Source: Candidatus Pantoea formicae
GTDB lineage: Bacteria > Pseudomonadota > Gammaproteobacteria > Enterobacterales > Enterobacteriaceae
Direction: 5' to 3'
Assembly (NCBI RefSeq): GCF_011752625.1
Contig: NZ_VWXD01000012.1
Span: 1-64,000, forward strand
Length of the DNA: 64,000 nt
The translations under genes and the position numbers were made by a program. Shown piece by piece: positions 50,576-60,358 of the stretch. Each line of letters begins with the position of its first letter. Positions within the stretch are counted from its first letter, which is position 1. Under the pieces are notes generated by a model that searched no databases, was not told the origin of the DNA, and was given only the letters and a program-made list of their open reading frames with translations.

Positions 50576-51484
50576 GTGTTGTTTCAGCCCAGAAAGCTCT
50601 CTATCGCACTCTGTGCGTTGTTTTTCACACTTTCAGCTCAGGCAGGTAAGCTCTCGATAGTCATCGATGACTTTGGTTATCGGCCCGTTGAAGAGAACAA
50701 AGTGCTGCAGATGCCGGCGGCGATTTCTGTCGCCGTACTGCCCAATGCACCACACGCCCGAGAGATGGCAACGAAAGCCCATCAAGGTGGGCATGAGGTT
50801 CTGATCCACCTGCCAATGGCACCGCTCAGTAAACAGCCCCTAGAAAAAGATACCTTAACCCCGGAGATGAGCAGCGAAGAGATTGCTCGCATCATTCGTG
50901 ATGCAACGGTTAAAGTCCCTTTCGCCGTGGGCCTGAACAACCATATGGGCAGCAAAATGACGTCGAGCTTGTCCGGTATGCAGAAAGTGATGCAAGTGCT
51001 TAATCAGTACAATTATTACTTTCTCGATAGCATGACAATCGGCAACAGCCAGTCGATTCCAGCTTCACAAGGCACCCACGTTAAAGTATTGAAACGTAGA
51101 GTGTTCCTGGATGACAGTCAAAATGAGGCATCGATTCGCGAGCAGTTTACTCGCGCGGTTAAGCTGGCCCAACGTGATGGCTATGCGATTGCCATTGGCC
51201 ATCCGCATCCAACAACCGTTCGTGTATTACAGCAGATGTTACCTTCACTGCCTGGTGATATCACGTTGGTCCGACCAAGTCAGCTACTGAATGAGCCACT
51301 GCATCAGGGATCTGGGCTGTCACATACGACGCCAACAAAACCACTACCACCGAAATTTAGCGCGCCAGGTGTGTGTAAAGCCCGCAAACCACTGCCACCT
51401 GTACCTCAGCGTCGTGCGGTAGATCTGGTTGTTGAAAGTGTGTCAAAAAGCCCTCTAATCAAGCAGTTAGGCTCACTATTCTAA
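50576..51484 (+). CDS. yibQ: divergent polysaccharide deacetylase family protein YibQ
   Basis: This 302-residue periplasmic protein has a signal peptide (about 1-23, ...FTLSAQA) and a divergent polysaccharide-deacetylase (DUF610) domain: IVIDDFGYRP, VLIHLPMAPLSKQPLEKDTL, GLNNHMGS and GHPHPTTVRVL. Substrate and activity are unproven. The start is GTG directly after the envC stop, with AGGA inside envC, so it is translated with envC. The last ~70 residues are low-complexity and differ from E. coli. Confidence 0.9.
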   Translation: MLFQPRKLSIALCALFFTLSAQAGKLSIVIDDFGYRPVEENKVLQMPAAISVAVLPNAPHAREMATKAHQGGHEVLIHLPMAPLSKQPLEKDTLTPEMSSEEIARIIRDATVKVPFAVGLNNHMGSKMTSSLSGMQKVMQVLNQYNYYFLDSMTIGNSQSIPASQGTHVKVLKRRVFLDDSQNEASIREQFTRAVKLAQRDGYAIAIGHPHPTTVRVLQQMLPSLPGDITLVRPSQLLNEPLHQGSGLSHTTPTKPLPPKFSAPGVCKARKPLPPVPQRRAVDLVVESVSKSPLIKQLGSLF

Positions 51485-51510
51485 GCTAATCATCAACAAC
51501 ATTAAAAATT

Positions 51511-51543
51511 AACGTTAGTCCCATTCGGGACTAGCGTTTTTTT
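51511..51543 (+). terminator. envC-yibQ terminator
   Basis: AACGTTAGTCCC / GGGACTAGCGTT (one G-T pair, ATTC loop) is followed by seven Ts. Confidence 0.9.
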
Positions 51544-51613
51544 CGCTATGATAGCGAAATTATTTCCCGCAACTAATGTCCAATCTGCCGGGTTCTTAGG
51601 GTAAATAGTCTTA

Positions 51614-52693
51614 ATGAAAAAGATTTGGAAAATAAATTTAATCAATAGCGTACTCAGTCTTCATGCCAAACTGAGTCAAATTGATAAAAATAAAACGCCG
51701 CTAAGCTCAAATCATGAATTTGAGCGAATTGTTATTTTCTCCACCACTGCATTAGGGGATTTACTTTTTAACACCCCAGCTATCAAGGCGATCAAGCACC
51801 GGTATCCAACCGCTAAACTGATGTTAGTTTCCAGTGATAAAAATCGTGATCTGGTCGAAAACAGCGACTGGTTTGATGAAGTGGCCATATGGGATAACAA
51901 AATCGTTCGCGCCCCCAACTTGATCAGAAAAATTCGACGATTCAAGCCTGATGTGACTTTGCTTTTACATTCCAGCCTTGGGTACGATATTCTTTGTGCA
52001 CGACTGGGCGGTTCAACGTATATTTTGCGCGATAATTTCCGTCATGATAACCCGGCTTTCAACCATTGGTTGGATAAGTATTCCATGGGTGTGGATGGCC
52101 ATATCATTCAACGTAAAATGGATTTAATCAGCACTTTGGGCTGTGATGTCTCTGATATAACGATGCAGTTTCCGATAGCTATCAATAAAGCATCAGACAA
52201 GACCAGTGGCCCAACGATTGGATTCCAAATGGGTGCCTCAGGGAAAAATCGCTGCTGGCCAGTTGAACATTTTTCACAATTAGCTGAGCGCATCCTTTCT
52301 GAAAACGTTGATGCTAAAATTATATTAACAGGGGCGGGGCAAGATCAGCCAATTGAGCGCGCATTCTTCCAATTGCTACCTGAAAAATACCATTCTCGCG
52401 TGACCTCATACATTGGCAAAACCCGTCTTCCCGCATTGATTGAGCTTATCCATTCTATTGATGTTTTAATCACGGGTGACACAGGGCCACTGCATATTGC
52501 CATTACCGCTCAGACCCCAACCGTGAGTCTGTATGTCAGTGCGAACCCGCGCCATACAGGACCCTACCAAGACTTATTGATTCATAAAACGATACGTATT
52601 GAGCCAGAAGCAGGTGACGATGCCGTTTATCCGTTGCGTAAGATAAGTGTTCATAGCGTTTATGAAGCACTAAACAGTGTGATAAGAAAATAA
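51614..52693 (+). CDS. GT9-family glycosyltransferase (heptosyltransferase-like)
   Basis: This 359-residue protein belongs to the ADP-heptose:LPS heptosyltransferase family (GT9). The N-terminal half has STTALGDLLFNTPAIKAIKHRYP, the family acceptor-side motif. The C-terminal half has FQMGASGKNRCWPVEHFSQLAERIL and the nucleotide-sugar motif TGDTGPLHIAITAQTPTVSLY. It has no obvious signal or membrane span. By eye its base composition is more AT-rich than its neighbours (roughly one third GC near its start), suggesting later acquisition. It follows the yibQ terminator and converges on the waaZ-like gene. The acceptor sugar cannot be told from sequence; an outer-core or modified inner-core heptose transfer is likely. 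Confidence 0.8.
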   Translation: MKKIWKINLINSVLSLHAKLSQIDKNKTPLSSNHEFERIVIFSTTALGDLLFNTPAIKAIKHRYPTAKLMLVSSDKNRDLVENSDWFDEVAIWDNKIVRAPNLIRKIRRFKPDVTLLLHSSLGYDILCARLGGSTYILRDNFRHDNPAFNHWLDKYSMGVDGHIIQRKMDLISTLGCDVSDITMQFPIAINKASDKTSGPTIGFQMGASGKNRCWPVEHFSQLAERILSENVDAKIILTGAGQDQPIERAFFQLLPEKYHSRVTSYIGKTRLPALIELIHSIDVLITGDTGPLHIAITAQTPTVSLYVSANPRHTGPYQDLLIHKTIRIEPEAGDDAVYPLRKISVHSVYEALNSVIRK

Positions 52694-52700
52694 TCACTTC

Positions 52701-52726
52701 TGCCAGGCAGCCATCACTGCCTGGCA
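52701..52726. terminator. hairpin between convergent GT9 and waaZ-like genes
   Basis: A perfect 10 bp inverted repeat TGCCAGGCAG / CTGCCTGGCA with a 6-base loop lies between two convergent stops. T runs are poor on both sides, so termination may be partly Rho-dependent. Confidence 0.65.
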
Positions 52727-52731
52727 AAGGG

Positions 52732-53637
52732 TCAATGGGGAAAAAGTAACTCAGGTGTGATTTTTTCAAACACATCTTCGCCCAGACCACTGTTTAGACA
52801 AAGATTATAAGTTTTAATCTTGGCGCGCTCTAACTCTTTACTCGCGTGGAGAAAAGCCGGTTTGATAACCTGTTCAAAATTTGATGAGAGAAAACTGGGG
52901 AGTTGATCCCCCTCAGTTTCATAAAATCTTGGAGCAGCAAAATTATTCATATCGACGCCGGCGAGTAAAATACGATTAGCCCCTAGCCAAGCTGCAATCT
53001 GTAGCGCCCAGTATGCCACCGTTCCTGCATCGAAAATACCCTGCCGAATATCCCAAGAAAATCCCGCACGCGGTTCGGTCGGAAATAAAACAATGCCTTT
53101 TTTGTCACGGTAGTTTCGTTCATATTCGTGTGGCATGACCTTCCCACGAAAGACCTTAAAACTCAGATCTTCAATAATCGCTAACCGACACGTTATCTCT
53201 TTTAACGCTGTGTATTTGAGAATATCATTAAGGCAATGCACGGTTGTAAACAATACCAACGCTTCATCCCTCAGAACTTCCTTTACGAGGTCAGCACGCT
53301 GCTTAACGAATCCACGATCCACGATAACATAGTACGAAAATCTGACATTTTTACGTAAATGATAGGCGCCATTGACACCGATAAAGGTCGTTCCCGATAG
53401 CTTCTGTAAATCAAGTGTATTAACAGACGGCCCCGTGGCCAGAATGGTCATATCACCACTGGCCTTGGCACGTAGCTGATTGAGATTTACGAGGGGAACA
53501 TTCTTTCCGCAGTAAGTTAATTTCTGTATTTGGTCTTCACTGGCGCGGCGAATCGCTATGTACGGCCAAAAGTTTTCATTGTGCCGCATCACTCGGGGGT
53601 GGGAATAACGATAAAGCTGCTTAAAGATAGAAACCAT
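52732..53637 (-). CDS. RfaZ/WaaZ-like LPS core protein
   Basis: This 301-residue cytoplasmic protein resembles E. coli WaaZ (RfaZ), implicated in adding a third Kdo to the LPS inner core. Aligned blocks are ILATGPSVNTLDL (for WaaZ IIFLSGPTS), FIGVNGAYHL (IAVNGSAQYL), FVKQRADLV (FLHQRRDDF) and AYWALQIAAWLGANRILLAGVDMNNFAAPRFYE (IAFAAIQIAYSL...ICSGLDLTG...RFYDE). Identity is low but ordered along the length. It also has the GPS-type N-terminal motif seen in GT42-like transferases. The ATG abuts the waaC stop with no gap, so it is the last gene of hldD-waaF-waaC. I recognise the family but not the exact reaction. Confidence 0.65.
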   Translation of the reverse strand: MVSIFKQLYRYSHPRVMRHNENFWPYIAIRRASEDQIQKLTYCGKNVPLVNLNQLRAKASGDMTILATGPSVNTLDLQKLSGTTFIGVNGAYHLRKNVRFSYYVIVDRGFVKQRADLVKEVLRDEALVLFTTVHCLNDILKYTALKEITCRLAIIEDLSFKVFRGKVMPHEYERNYRDKKGIVLFPTEPRAGFSWDIRQGIFDAGTVAYWALQIAAWLGANRILLAGVDMNNFAAPRFYETEGDQLPSFLSSNFEQVIKPAFLHASKELERAKIKTYNLCLNSGLGEDVFEKITPELLFPH

Positions 53638-54600
53638 TCAGAGTAATTCCTGCAATTTTCCCATCACCTTATCGGCAGAAATTGCCTGCATAGTGCCATT
53701 TTCACCCCGAAGCTCATGCTGATTCTTGCCATAACCCCCAATCAATCCCGGATCGGTTGGACCAAATAACGTGATATTTGGACGATCGAGTGCGGCAGTC
53801 AAATGACTTAATCCCGTGTCCACAGAGACCACGGCTCGTGCACCAGCGAGTTGCTGTGCAACTTGTTCTAATGTCAGCTTTGGCAATACTTCAACATGGT
53901 CAAATCCTTCAGCCATTCTTAGTGCTCTTTGATGCTCATGCTCTGCACCCCACGGTAATTTAATTCGCAAACCCGTGGGTTGGACTAATTCAATCAGTTC
54001 GCGCCAGTGTGCCTCTGGCCAATGCTTGTTATCGCGCGTTGTTGCGTGTAGGAACACCAAATACTGGTGGGCATCCTCTGGCAGTGTGGCAAGGAAATGG
54101 CTGGCAATCGCGTAATCGCCTTGCGTAGCGGGTTTCTCATAGCCAAGGCTTTTCGCAAACAGTTCACGCGTGCGTTCAACGGCGTGCTGCTGTTTATTGA
54201 TTTCATGGCGTTTGTCATACCACCAGCTGGCAAACGGCTCGCGCGCACTGCGGCTGTCTTGCCCATGCTTTACGCCCTTTGCTAATCGCGTGACCAGCGC
54301 TGCGCTTTTGATGAGCCCTTGTGCATCGACCACCACATCATAGTCACGCGATTGCAGGCCGCGCTTGAACAACACACGCTCTTCACGCTGCTGGCTGCCA
54401 AACCAATGTTTGCGCCAGCGACGAATCGCTACTGGCAGCACTTTGTCTACCGCGGGATGCCAGCTGGGGATCTGAGCAAAATTCTCTTCCACCACCCAGT
54501 CAAAACGGATGTCAGGGATCGCCTGCATGGCATCAGTGAGCGCCGGTAACGTATGCAGCACGTCTCCCATAGAGGAAGTTTTAACGATTAAAACGTGCAT
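53638..54600 (-). CDS. waaC: LPS heptosyltransferase I
   Basis: WaaC (RfaC) adds the first L-glycero-D-manno-heptose to Kdo2-lipid A. The 320-residue GT9 enzyme begins MHVLIVKTSSMGDVLHTLPAL and has LHATTRDNKHWPEAHWREL. The nucleotide-sugar motif is VSVDTGLSHLTAALDRPNITLFGPTDP. It matches E. coli WaaC throughout apart from the C-terminus. It lies 2 bp after waaF in the operon. Confidence 0.95.
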   Translation of the reverse strand: MHVLIVKTSSMGDVLHTLPALTDAMQAIPDIRFDWVVEENFAQIPSWHPAVDKVLPVAIRRWRKHWFGSQQREERVLFKRGLQSRDYDVVVDAQGLIKSAALVTRLAKGVKHGQDSRSAREPFASWWYDKRHEINKQQHAVERTRELFAKSLGYEKPATQGDYAIASHFLATLPEDAHQYLVFLHATTRDNKHWPEAHWRELIELVQPTGLRIKLPWGAEHEHQRALRMAEGFDHVEVLPKLTLEQVAQQLAGARAVVSVDTGLSHLTAALDRPNITLFGPTDPGLIGGYGKNQHELRGENGTMQAISADKVMGKLQELL

Positions 54601-54602
54601 GA

Positions 54603-55646
54603 CTACTCCTGCACCGGATGCAGCAGCGCGCTCAGTTCTTGATGAACTCGAGCAGGCTGAATATCAATTAAACTTTGGTGATACCCTTCTTCAGCATCAC
54701 CTTTACGCACTTTGTGATAGCCAGTGATTAAGCGGATAACACGCGCATGGTGGGATAATGGCGGCGTAAAATCAGGGCTGCTTGGGCCATATAAAGCCAC
54801 TAATGGACGATTCAACGCGGCAGCAATATGCATTAACCCTGAATCATTGCTGACGACCGCAGCACAGTGGGCAATCAAAATTACCGCCTGTTCTAATTGC
54901 GTATCACCCGCCAGATTCTTGCAGTGAGCACGCGCCGAATCAGAGAGGGTTTGCACAATGGTGTCGCCAGTCTCGCGATCTTTCGCTGAACCGAACAACA
55001 CCACCTGATAACCTTCGCCAATCAGTTGTTCAGCAAGGGCTGCATAATGGTAGTGTGGCCAGCGCTTTGCCGGACCAAATTCTGCGCCAGGGCAGAAGCC
55101 GATCACAGGACGGTCGGCAGACAGCGAAAATTGCGCGGCTGTCATGCGTTTCTCATCCTCTTCTACGCGCAGCTGCGGCCATAACAGCGGCTGAGGCAAC
55201 TGTTGTGCAGCAGAAACGGGCTTATCGTATCCGAGTGCCACATAACGCTCCACCATCAGTGGAAATGCGGGCTTATCCAACACACGGATATCATTCAGCA
55301 AGCCGTAGCGCATCTCACCACGCCAACCGACGCGGCGTTTTATCCCAGCAAAAAAAGGCACCAGCGCCGATTTAAAGGAGTTTGGCAGGACGTAAGCCCG
55401 GTCGTAACCACTGGATTTGAGGGATTTCCCCAAACGACGCCGCTCGCCTAAGGCCAGCGCACCATGTCCCAGCGGCATCGACAATGCCTGGTTCACTTCG
55501 GGCATGCGTGACAATAAAGGCCGGCACCAAGCCGGCGCCATCACATCAATCACAGCATCCGGGTGCTCTGCCTTGAGCGTGCGATAGAGACTTTGCGACA
55601 TCATCATATCGCCGACCCAAGAAGGGCCAATTACCAGAATTTTCAT
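54603..55646 (-). CDS. waaF: LPS heptosyltransferase II
   Basis: WaaF (RfaF) adds the second inner-core heptose. The 347-residue GT9 enzyme begins MKILVIGPSWVGDMMMSQSLYRTLK and contains GFCPGAEFGPAKRWPHYHYAALAEQL. The motif SNDSGLMHIAAALNRPLVALYGPSSPDFTPPLS is also present. It sits between hldD (17 bp gap) and waaC (2 bp gap). Confidence 0.95.
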   Translation of the reverse strand: MKILVIGPSWVGDMMMSQSLYRTLKAEHPDAVIDVMAPAWCRPLLSRMPEVNQALSMPLGHGALALGERRRLGKSLKSSGYDRAYVLPNSFKSALVPFFAGIKRRVGWRGEMRYGLLNDIRVLDKPAFPLMVERYVALGYDKPVSAAQQLPQPLLWPQLRVEEDEKRMTAAQFSLSADRPVIGFCPGAEFGPAKRWPHYHYAALAEQLIGEGYQVVLFGSAKDRETGDTIVQTLSDSARAHCKNLAGDTQLEQAVILIAHCAAVVSNDSGLMHIAAALNRPLVALYGPSSPDFTPPLSHHARVIRLITGYHKVRKGDAEEGYHQSLIDIQPARVHQELSALLHPVQE

Positions 55647-55663
55647 CGCTGGTGCCGGTTTCC

Positions 55664-56596
55664 TTATGCGTTACGATTCAGCCAAGCCATGTATTCACCC
55701 ACACCCTGTGCGACGGTTTTGAAAGGCTTGTCGTAGCCAGCCGCACGCAGATTCGTCAGGTCAGCCTGGGTAAAGGCCTGATAGCGACCTTTCAGCTTAT
55801 CTGGGAAGGGAATGTACTCAATCTGGCCTTTCTGGTGGAACTTCAGCACCGCATCCGCCACTTCCTGGAAGGATTCGGCACGACCCGTACCGCAGTTGTA
55901 AATACCGGAAACCCCGTTCTCCCAGCACCACAGATTGACGGCAACCACATCATCAACGTGGATGAAGTCACGTCGGAAATCGTCGCTACCTTCGAACAGT
56001 TTTGGATTTTCACCCGCGCTGATTTGCGTATTAAGGTGGAAGGCTACGCTCGCCATGCTGCCTTTGTGGCCCTCACGCGGTCCATAAACGTTGAAGTAAC
56101 GGAAACCACACACCGGTGAATCTGCTTCTGGCAGGATCTGGCGCACGTAGTGGTCAAACAGCATTTTGGAGTAACCGTAGACGTTCAGCGGCTCTTCGTA
56201 CTGGCGTTCTTCAATAAAGTTCTCGTTGCGGCCGCCGTAGGTGGCTGCTGAAGAGGCATAAAGGAAGGGAATTTCGCGTTCCAGACAGAAATGCAGCAAA
56301 TCTTTAGAGTACTGATAGTTGTTATCCATCATGTACTTGCCATCCCACTCGGTGGTCGCTGAGCAGGCACCTTCATGGAATACCGCTTCAATCGGACCCA
56401 GATCTTCACCGGACATGATGTAAGAGAGGAATTCCTCTTTATCCATGTAATCGGCGATATCCAGATCGGCGAGATTCACGAATTTAGTGCCATCTTTCAG
56501 ATTATCCACGACCAGGATATCGGTATGACCGCGATCGTTCAGCGCTTTAACAATGTTGCTGCCAATCATGCCAGCGCCACCGGTTACGATAATCAT
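55664..56596 (-). CDS. hldD: ADP-L-glycero-D-manno-heptose 6-epimerase
   Basis: HldD (RfaD, WaaD) epimerises ADP-D-glycero-D-manno-heptose to the form used by WaaC and WaaF. The 310-residue extended short-chain dehydrogenase has the NAD motif [15 protein letters not shown], the catalytic YGYSK and [23 protein letters not shown]. It heads the operon hldD-waaF-waaC-waaZ-like and diverges from kbl, as in E. coli. Confidence 0.96.
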   Translation of the reverse strand: MIIVTGGAGMIGSNIVKALNDRGHTDILVVDNLKDGTKFVNLADLDIADYMDKEEFLSYIMSGEDLGPIEAVFHEGACSATTEWDGKYMMDNNYQYSKDLLHFCLEREIPFLYASSAATYGGRNENFIEERQYEEPLNVYGYSKMLFDHYVRQILPEADSPVCGFRYFNVYGPREGHKGSMASVAFHLNTQISAGENPKLFEGSDDFRRDFIHVDDVVAVNLWCWENGVSGIYNCGTGRAESFQEVADAVLKFHQKGQIEYIPFPDKLKGRYQAFTQADLTNLRAAGYDKPFKTVAQGVGEYMAWLNRNA

Positions 56597-56827
56597 ATGC
56601 TTTGCCTTTAAACAGTTGGGGTGAAACAGGAGGTTTCACGCGCTAATGCCTTACATCATAACATTTCAGCCCGAGACAGGCAGCCAGATGACTCCGCAAC
56701 CGCTGCACAAATTGCAATCATCGCGTGAACTATGCTGCAAAACTGAGATTTGTCTGGCGGAAATGTCGGCACGATGCTTTTTGATCAGTAATATGTGCCA
56801 AAATTTTGCTATCTGAGGAGCAGAATC

Positions 56828-58036
56828 ATGTCCAGTCAGTTTTATTCGCAAATCCGTCAACAGCTTGAGACAACGCGTCAGGACGGATTGTTCAAACAAG
56901 AACGCACTATTACGTCGGCTCAGCAGGCGGAAATCAACGTCGCGCATAGTCCCCCCGTGATTAACTTCTGTGCCAATAACTACCTTGGCTTAGCCAATCA
57001 TCCTGCGCTCATTCAGGCAGCCAAAGAGGGCATGGATTCGCACGGCTTTGGCATGGCCTCGGTCCGCTTTATCTGCGGCACCCAGGATATTCATCAGCAG
57101 TTAGAACACAAGTTGGCTGAATTTCTGGGAATGGAAGATGCCATTCTGTTCTCCTCCTGCTTTGACGCCAACGGTGGCTTGTTTGAGACGCTACTGAGTG
57201 CGGAAGACGCCATCATTTCTGATGCCCTGAATCATGCTTCGATTATTGACGGCGTGCGCCTGTGCAAAGCCCAGCGTTATCGCTATGCCAATAACGATAT
57301 GCATGAGCTGCGTGCCCGCCTACAGGAAGCCCGTGATAAAGGGGCTCGCCATATCCTGATCGCCACTGACGGTGTGTTCTCAATGGATGGGGTCATCGCT
57401 AACCTTCAGGGCATTTGCGATTTAGCCGATGAATTTGGCGCGCTGGTGATGGTGGATGATTCCCATGCCGTTGGCTTTGTGGGGGCCGCTGGACGTGGGA
57501 CACACGAATATTGTGGCGTCATGGATCGCGTCGATATCCTTACCGGGACTTTAGGCAAAGCATTAGGCGGTGCTTCTGGCGGTTACGTGGCAGCGAAAAA
57601 AGAGGTTGTCGAGTGGCTACGTCAGCGGTCACGTCCTTACCTGTTTTCCAACTCATTGGCACCCGCCATTGTTGCCGCGTCTCTACGCGTCCTGGATTTG
57701 CTGAGTGAAGGAGACGGCTTACGCCAGCGTCTCTGGGATAACGCCCGCTTCTTCCGTGAGAAAATGACCGCTGCAGGTTTCACCCTGGCGGGGGCCGATC
57801 ACGCCATTATTCCTGTGATGTTGGGTGACGCGAAAGTCGCACAACAGTTTGCCAGTTTGCTGCAACAGGAAGGTATTTATGTCACCGGTTTCTTTTATCC
57901 CGTTGTACCTCAGGGACAAGCACGTATTCGCACGCAGATCTCCGCTGGGCATACGCAGGCACAACTCGAGCATGCCGTTGCCGCCTTTACGCGTATTGGA
58001 CAACAGCTGGGCGTGATTGCAGGAGCAGAGAAATGA
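56828..58036 (+). CDS. kbl: 2-amino-3-ketobutyrate CoA ligase (glycine C-acetyltransferase)
   Basis: Kbl cleaves 2-amino-3-ketobutyrate with CoA into glycine and acetyl-CoA, the second step of threonine degradation. The 402-residue PLP enzyme has [20 protein letters not shown] and the PLP lysine in [14 protein letters not shown]. The ATG at 56828 follows GAGGAG; an upstream extension is not conserved. Its stop overlaps the tdh start (ATGA). Confidence 0.95.
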   Translation: MSSQFYSQIRQQLETTRQDGLFKQERTITSAQQAEINVAHSPPVINFCANNYLGLANHPALIQAAKEGMDSHGFGMASVRFICGTQDIHQQLEHKLAEFLGMEDAILFSSCFDANGGLFETLLSAEDAIISDALNHASIIDGVRLCKAQRYRYANNDMHELRARLQEARDKGARHILIATDGVFSMDGVIANLQGICDLADEFGALVMVDDSHAVGFVGAAGRGTHEYCGVMDRVDILTGTLGKALGGASGGYVAAKKEVVEWLRQRSRPYLFSNSLAPAIVAASLRVLDLLSEGDGLRQRLWDNARFFREKMTAAGFTLAGADHAIIPVMLGDAKVAQQFASLLQQEGIYVTGFFYPVVPQGQARIRTQISAGHTQAQLEHAVAAFTRIGQQLGVIAGAEK

Positions 58037-59061
58037 AGGCACTTGCCAAGCTTAAAGCAGAAGAAGGGATCTGGATGGTAAAGGATGCCCCCATCCCAGA
58101 ACCTGGTCATAACGACCTACTGATCAAAATCCGCAAAACGGCAATCTGCGGCACTGATGTGCATATTTATAACTGGGATGACTGGTCGCGCAAAACCATC
58201 CCCGTTCCAATGATCACTGGCCATGAATATGTGGGCGAAGTGGTGGGAATGGGTGAAGAGGTGAGAGGTTTTTCATTGGGCGATCGCGTATCAGGTGAAG
58301 GCCACATCACTTGCGGCCACTGTCGAAACTGTCGCGCCGGACGTACTCATCTCTGTCGCAACACCGTGGGGGTGGGCGTCAATCGTCAGGGTTGTTTCGC
58401 CGAATATCTGGTGATTCCGGCCTATAACGCTTTCAAAATTCCTGACAATATCTCCGACGAACTGGCCGCGATTTTCGATCCCTTCGGTAACGCCGTGCAT
58501 ACTGCGCTGTCCTTCGATTTGGTCGGTGAAGATGTCTTGATCTCTGGCGCAGGGCCGATTGGCATCATGGCTGCAGCCGTATGCAAACATGTCGGCGCGC
58601 GCAATGTGGTGATTACAGATATCAACGAATACCGGCTGGGGCTGGCGCGCCAAATGGGTGTGACGCGCGCGGTCAATGTGGCGCAGGAGAATTTGCGTGA
58701 TGTGATGGCCGAATTAGCCATGACGGAAGGCTTCGATGTGGGGCTGGAGATGTCCGGTGCACCACCCGCATTCCGAACGTTGCTGGAAGTGATGAACCAC
58801 GGTGGCCGCATCGCCTTGCTGGGTATTCCACCGGGCGAAATGGCAATCGACTGGAATCAAGTGATCTTTAAAGGATTGTTCATTAAAGGCATTTATGGCC
58901 GGGAGATGTTTGAAACCTGGTACAAGATGGCGGCACTGATTCAATCAGGCCTTGATCTCACACCGATCATCACGCATCGCTATCACATTGATGAATTCCA
59001 GCAGGGATTTGACGAGATGCGTTCTGGACGATCTGGAAAAGTGGTATTGAGCTGGGATTAA
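58033..59061 (+). CDS. tdh: L-threonine 3-dehydrogenase
   Basis: Tdh oxidises threonine to 2-amino-3-ketobutyrate with NAD+. This 342-residue zinc medium-chain dehydrogenase has the catalytic zinc cysteine in [13 protein letters not shown] and GHEYVGEVV. The structural zinc site is [15 protein letters not shown], and the Rossmann motif is [13 protein letters not shown]. It forms the kbl-tdh operon by a 4 bp overlap and ends at a short GGGGGAAT / ATTCCCCC hairpin. Confidence 0.96.
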   Translation: MKALAKLKAEEGIWMVKDAPIPEPGHNDLLIKIRKTAICGTDVHIYNWDDWSRKTIPVPMITGHEYVGEVVGMGEEVRGFSLGDRVSGEGHITCGHCRNCRAGRTHLCRNTVGVGVNRQGCFAEYLVIPAYNAFKIPDNISDELAAIFDPFGNAVHTALSFDLVGEDVLISGAGPIGIMAAAVCKHVGARNVVITDINEYRLGLARQMGVTRAVNVAQENLRDVMAELAMTEGFDVGLEMSGAPPAFRTLLEVMNHGGRIALLGIPPGEMAIDWNQVIFKGLFIKGIYGREMFETWYKMAALIQSGLDLTPIITHRYHIDEFQQGFDEMRSGRSGKVVLSWD

Positions 59062-59068
59062 TGTCTGT

Positions 59069-59087
59069 GGGGGAATGCAATTCCCCC
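59069..59087. terminator. hairpin after tdh
   Basis: GGGGGAAT / ATTCCCCC has a 3-base loop and lies between the convergent tdh and GT4 stops. The plus side continues CTATTTCC, so the T run is weak. Confidence 0.6.
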
Positions 59088-59094
59088 CTATTTC

Positions 59095-60192
59095 CTATAT
59101 CAATGCCAGGTACTGCTGACAGATTGCCGCAGTATCAAATTCTGCAAAGGCATCCTCTGGCAATCGCGGTGGGTGCTGATAAATATCCTGCATTTTCTCC
59201 GCCAGAGATTCAGGATTAAGCGCCGATAAGCCACGCGCTAATTCACCCTGTAACAACCATTCTGGGCCGCCCGGACAAAGGGTACTCACCACTGGCGTAC
59301 CGCACAATATTGCTTCAATCAGTACGTTACCAAAACCTTCACTGTCCGAACTGACAATCAACATTTCCGCTCGACTAATCCATGCGTATGGATTCAGGGT
59401 GAAGCCTTGGAAAATCACTCGGTCAGCAATGCCTAACTCCTGCGCTTGCGCTTCAAGCGACGCTTTACGCTGTGGTGAACCTTGCCCTAATAACACCAAA
59501 GGCAGTTGAATGTGACTTAATGCATAGGCCTTGAGCAGGCGGTCATGCCGTTTAGTTTCGTGGAAACGCCCTACATGAACCAAAAATCCCGTTGAGGGTA
59601 CTTCGGCGAATTCGGCAGCTTGTTGCCGGATGTGAGTGATATCGAACGGATTACCTATTACAGCTTCACGCGAAGGCTGCACTGCAAAAGCCGACTTAAG
59701 GTCTTCCAACACCGCTGGCGATACGCCAATGACGTTGCGTCCCTGATACACTTGCTGAATCTTACGTGCCTTCAGCCAGCGTGACATCCCAGTGCGGTGT
59801 CCCAGATAAGAAGCCGAAAATACGCCGTGCAGGCAGAACCACGTTTTTTCAGGCGAGAGTGCCCGGCAACGACGTACGATACGGTCGGTTTTATGCAAGT
59901 GTGAAACAGCCAGATCAAACGCACCCGCCTCTTTTTCCGCTTTCCTTACCGCAGCATCCAGCAAACGCGCACGTCGGCTGAGTTCAGTCAGTTTGCGCCA
60001 TGGCTTGCGATTGCTGTCCTGAATCACCTGATAATCCACACCTTGTGGTAGGGGATACTCGCAGACCTTGCGTAAGGAAAAGAGTGAGACGCGATGCCCC
60101 TGCGCCAGCATACCGGCCACCAAAGTCAGCACCACTTTCTCGGCGCCGCCGCCCGGTAAACCATCAATCACCATGAGTATGCGTTTTGACAA
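59095..60192 (-). CDS. GT4-family glycosyltransferase, probable LPS core
   Basis: This 365-residue GT-B glycosyltransferase has the N-terminal glycine-rich donor loop VIDGLPGGGAEKVVLTL. The C-terminal GT4 block runs VHVGRFHETKRHDRLLKAYA to SDSEGFGNVLIEAILCGTPVVST, including the E-x7-E pattern. The context (hldD/waaFC on one side, walW-like and heptosyltransferase-like genes on the other) points to transfer of a hexose or hexosamine onto the LPS core. I cannot assign donor or linkage. It faces tdh and diverges from the walW-like gene. Confidence 0.8.
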   Translation of the reverse strand: MSKRILMVIDGLPGGGAEKVVLTLVAGMLAQGHRVSLFSLRKVCEYPLPQGVDYQVIQDSNRKPWRKLTELSRRARLLDAAVRKAEKEAGAFDLAVSHLHKTDRIVRRCRALSPEKTWFCLHGVFSASYLGHRTGMSRWLKARKIQQVYQGRNVIGVSPAVLEDLKSAFAVQPSREAVIGNPFDITHIRQQAAEFAEVPSTGFLVHVGRFHETKRHDRLLKAYALSHIQLPLVLLGQGSPQRKASLEAQAQELGIADRVIFQGFTLNPYAWISRAEMLIVSSDSEGFGNVLIEAILCGTPVVSTLCPGGPEWLLQGELARGLSALNPESLAEKMQDIYQHPPRLPEDAFAEFDTAAICQQYLALI

Positions 60193-60358
60193 AATGTCCT
60201 ACCTGTCAGTTTGAAAAGCGGATTAATACCCGTTACATGTAGAGAATTTTACCGCATTTTAACCACAATTTTCGCCTGTTTGCTGCCGTGGCAAATAGTT
60301 TTGCGTCACTGAAGGGCACAGCGTAACATGGCGATTTTATTGGCTTCAGGCGGCGAAT

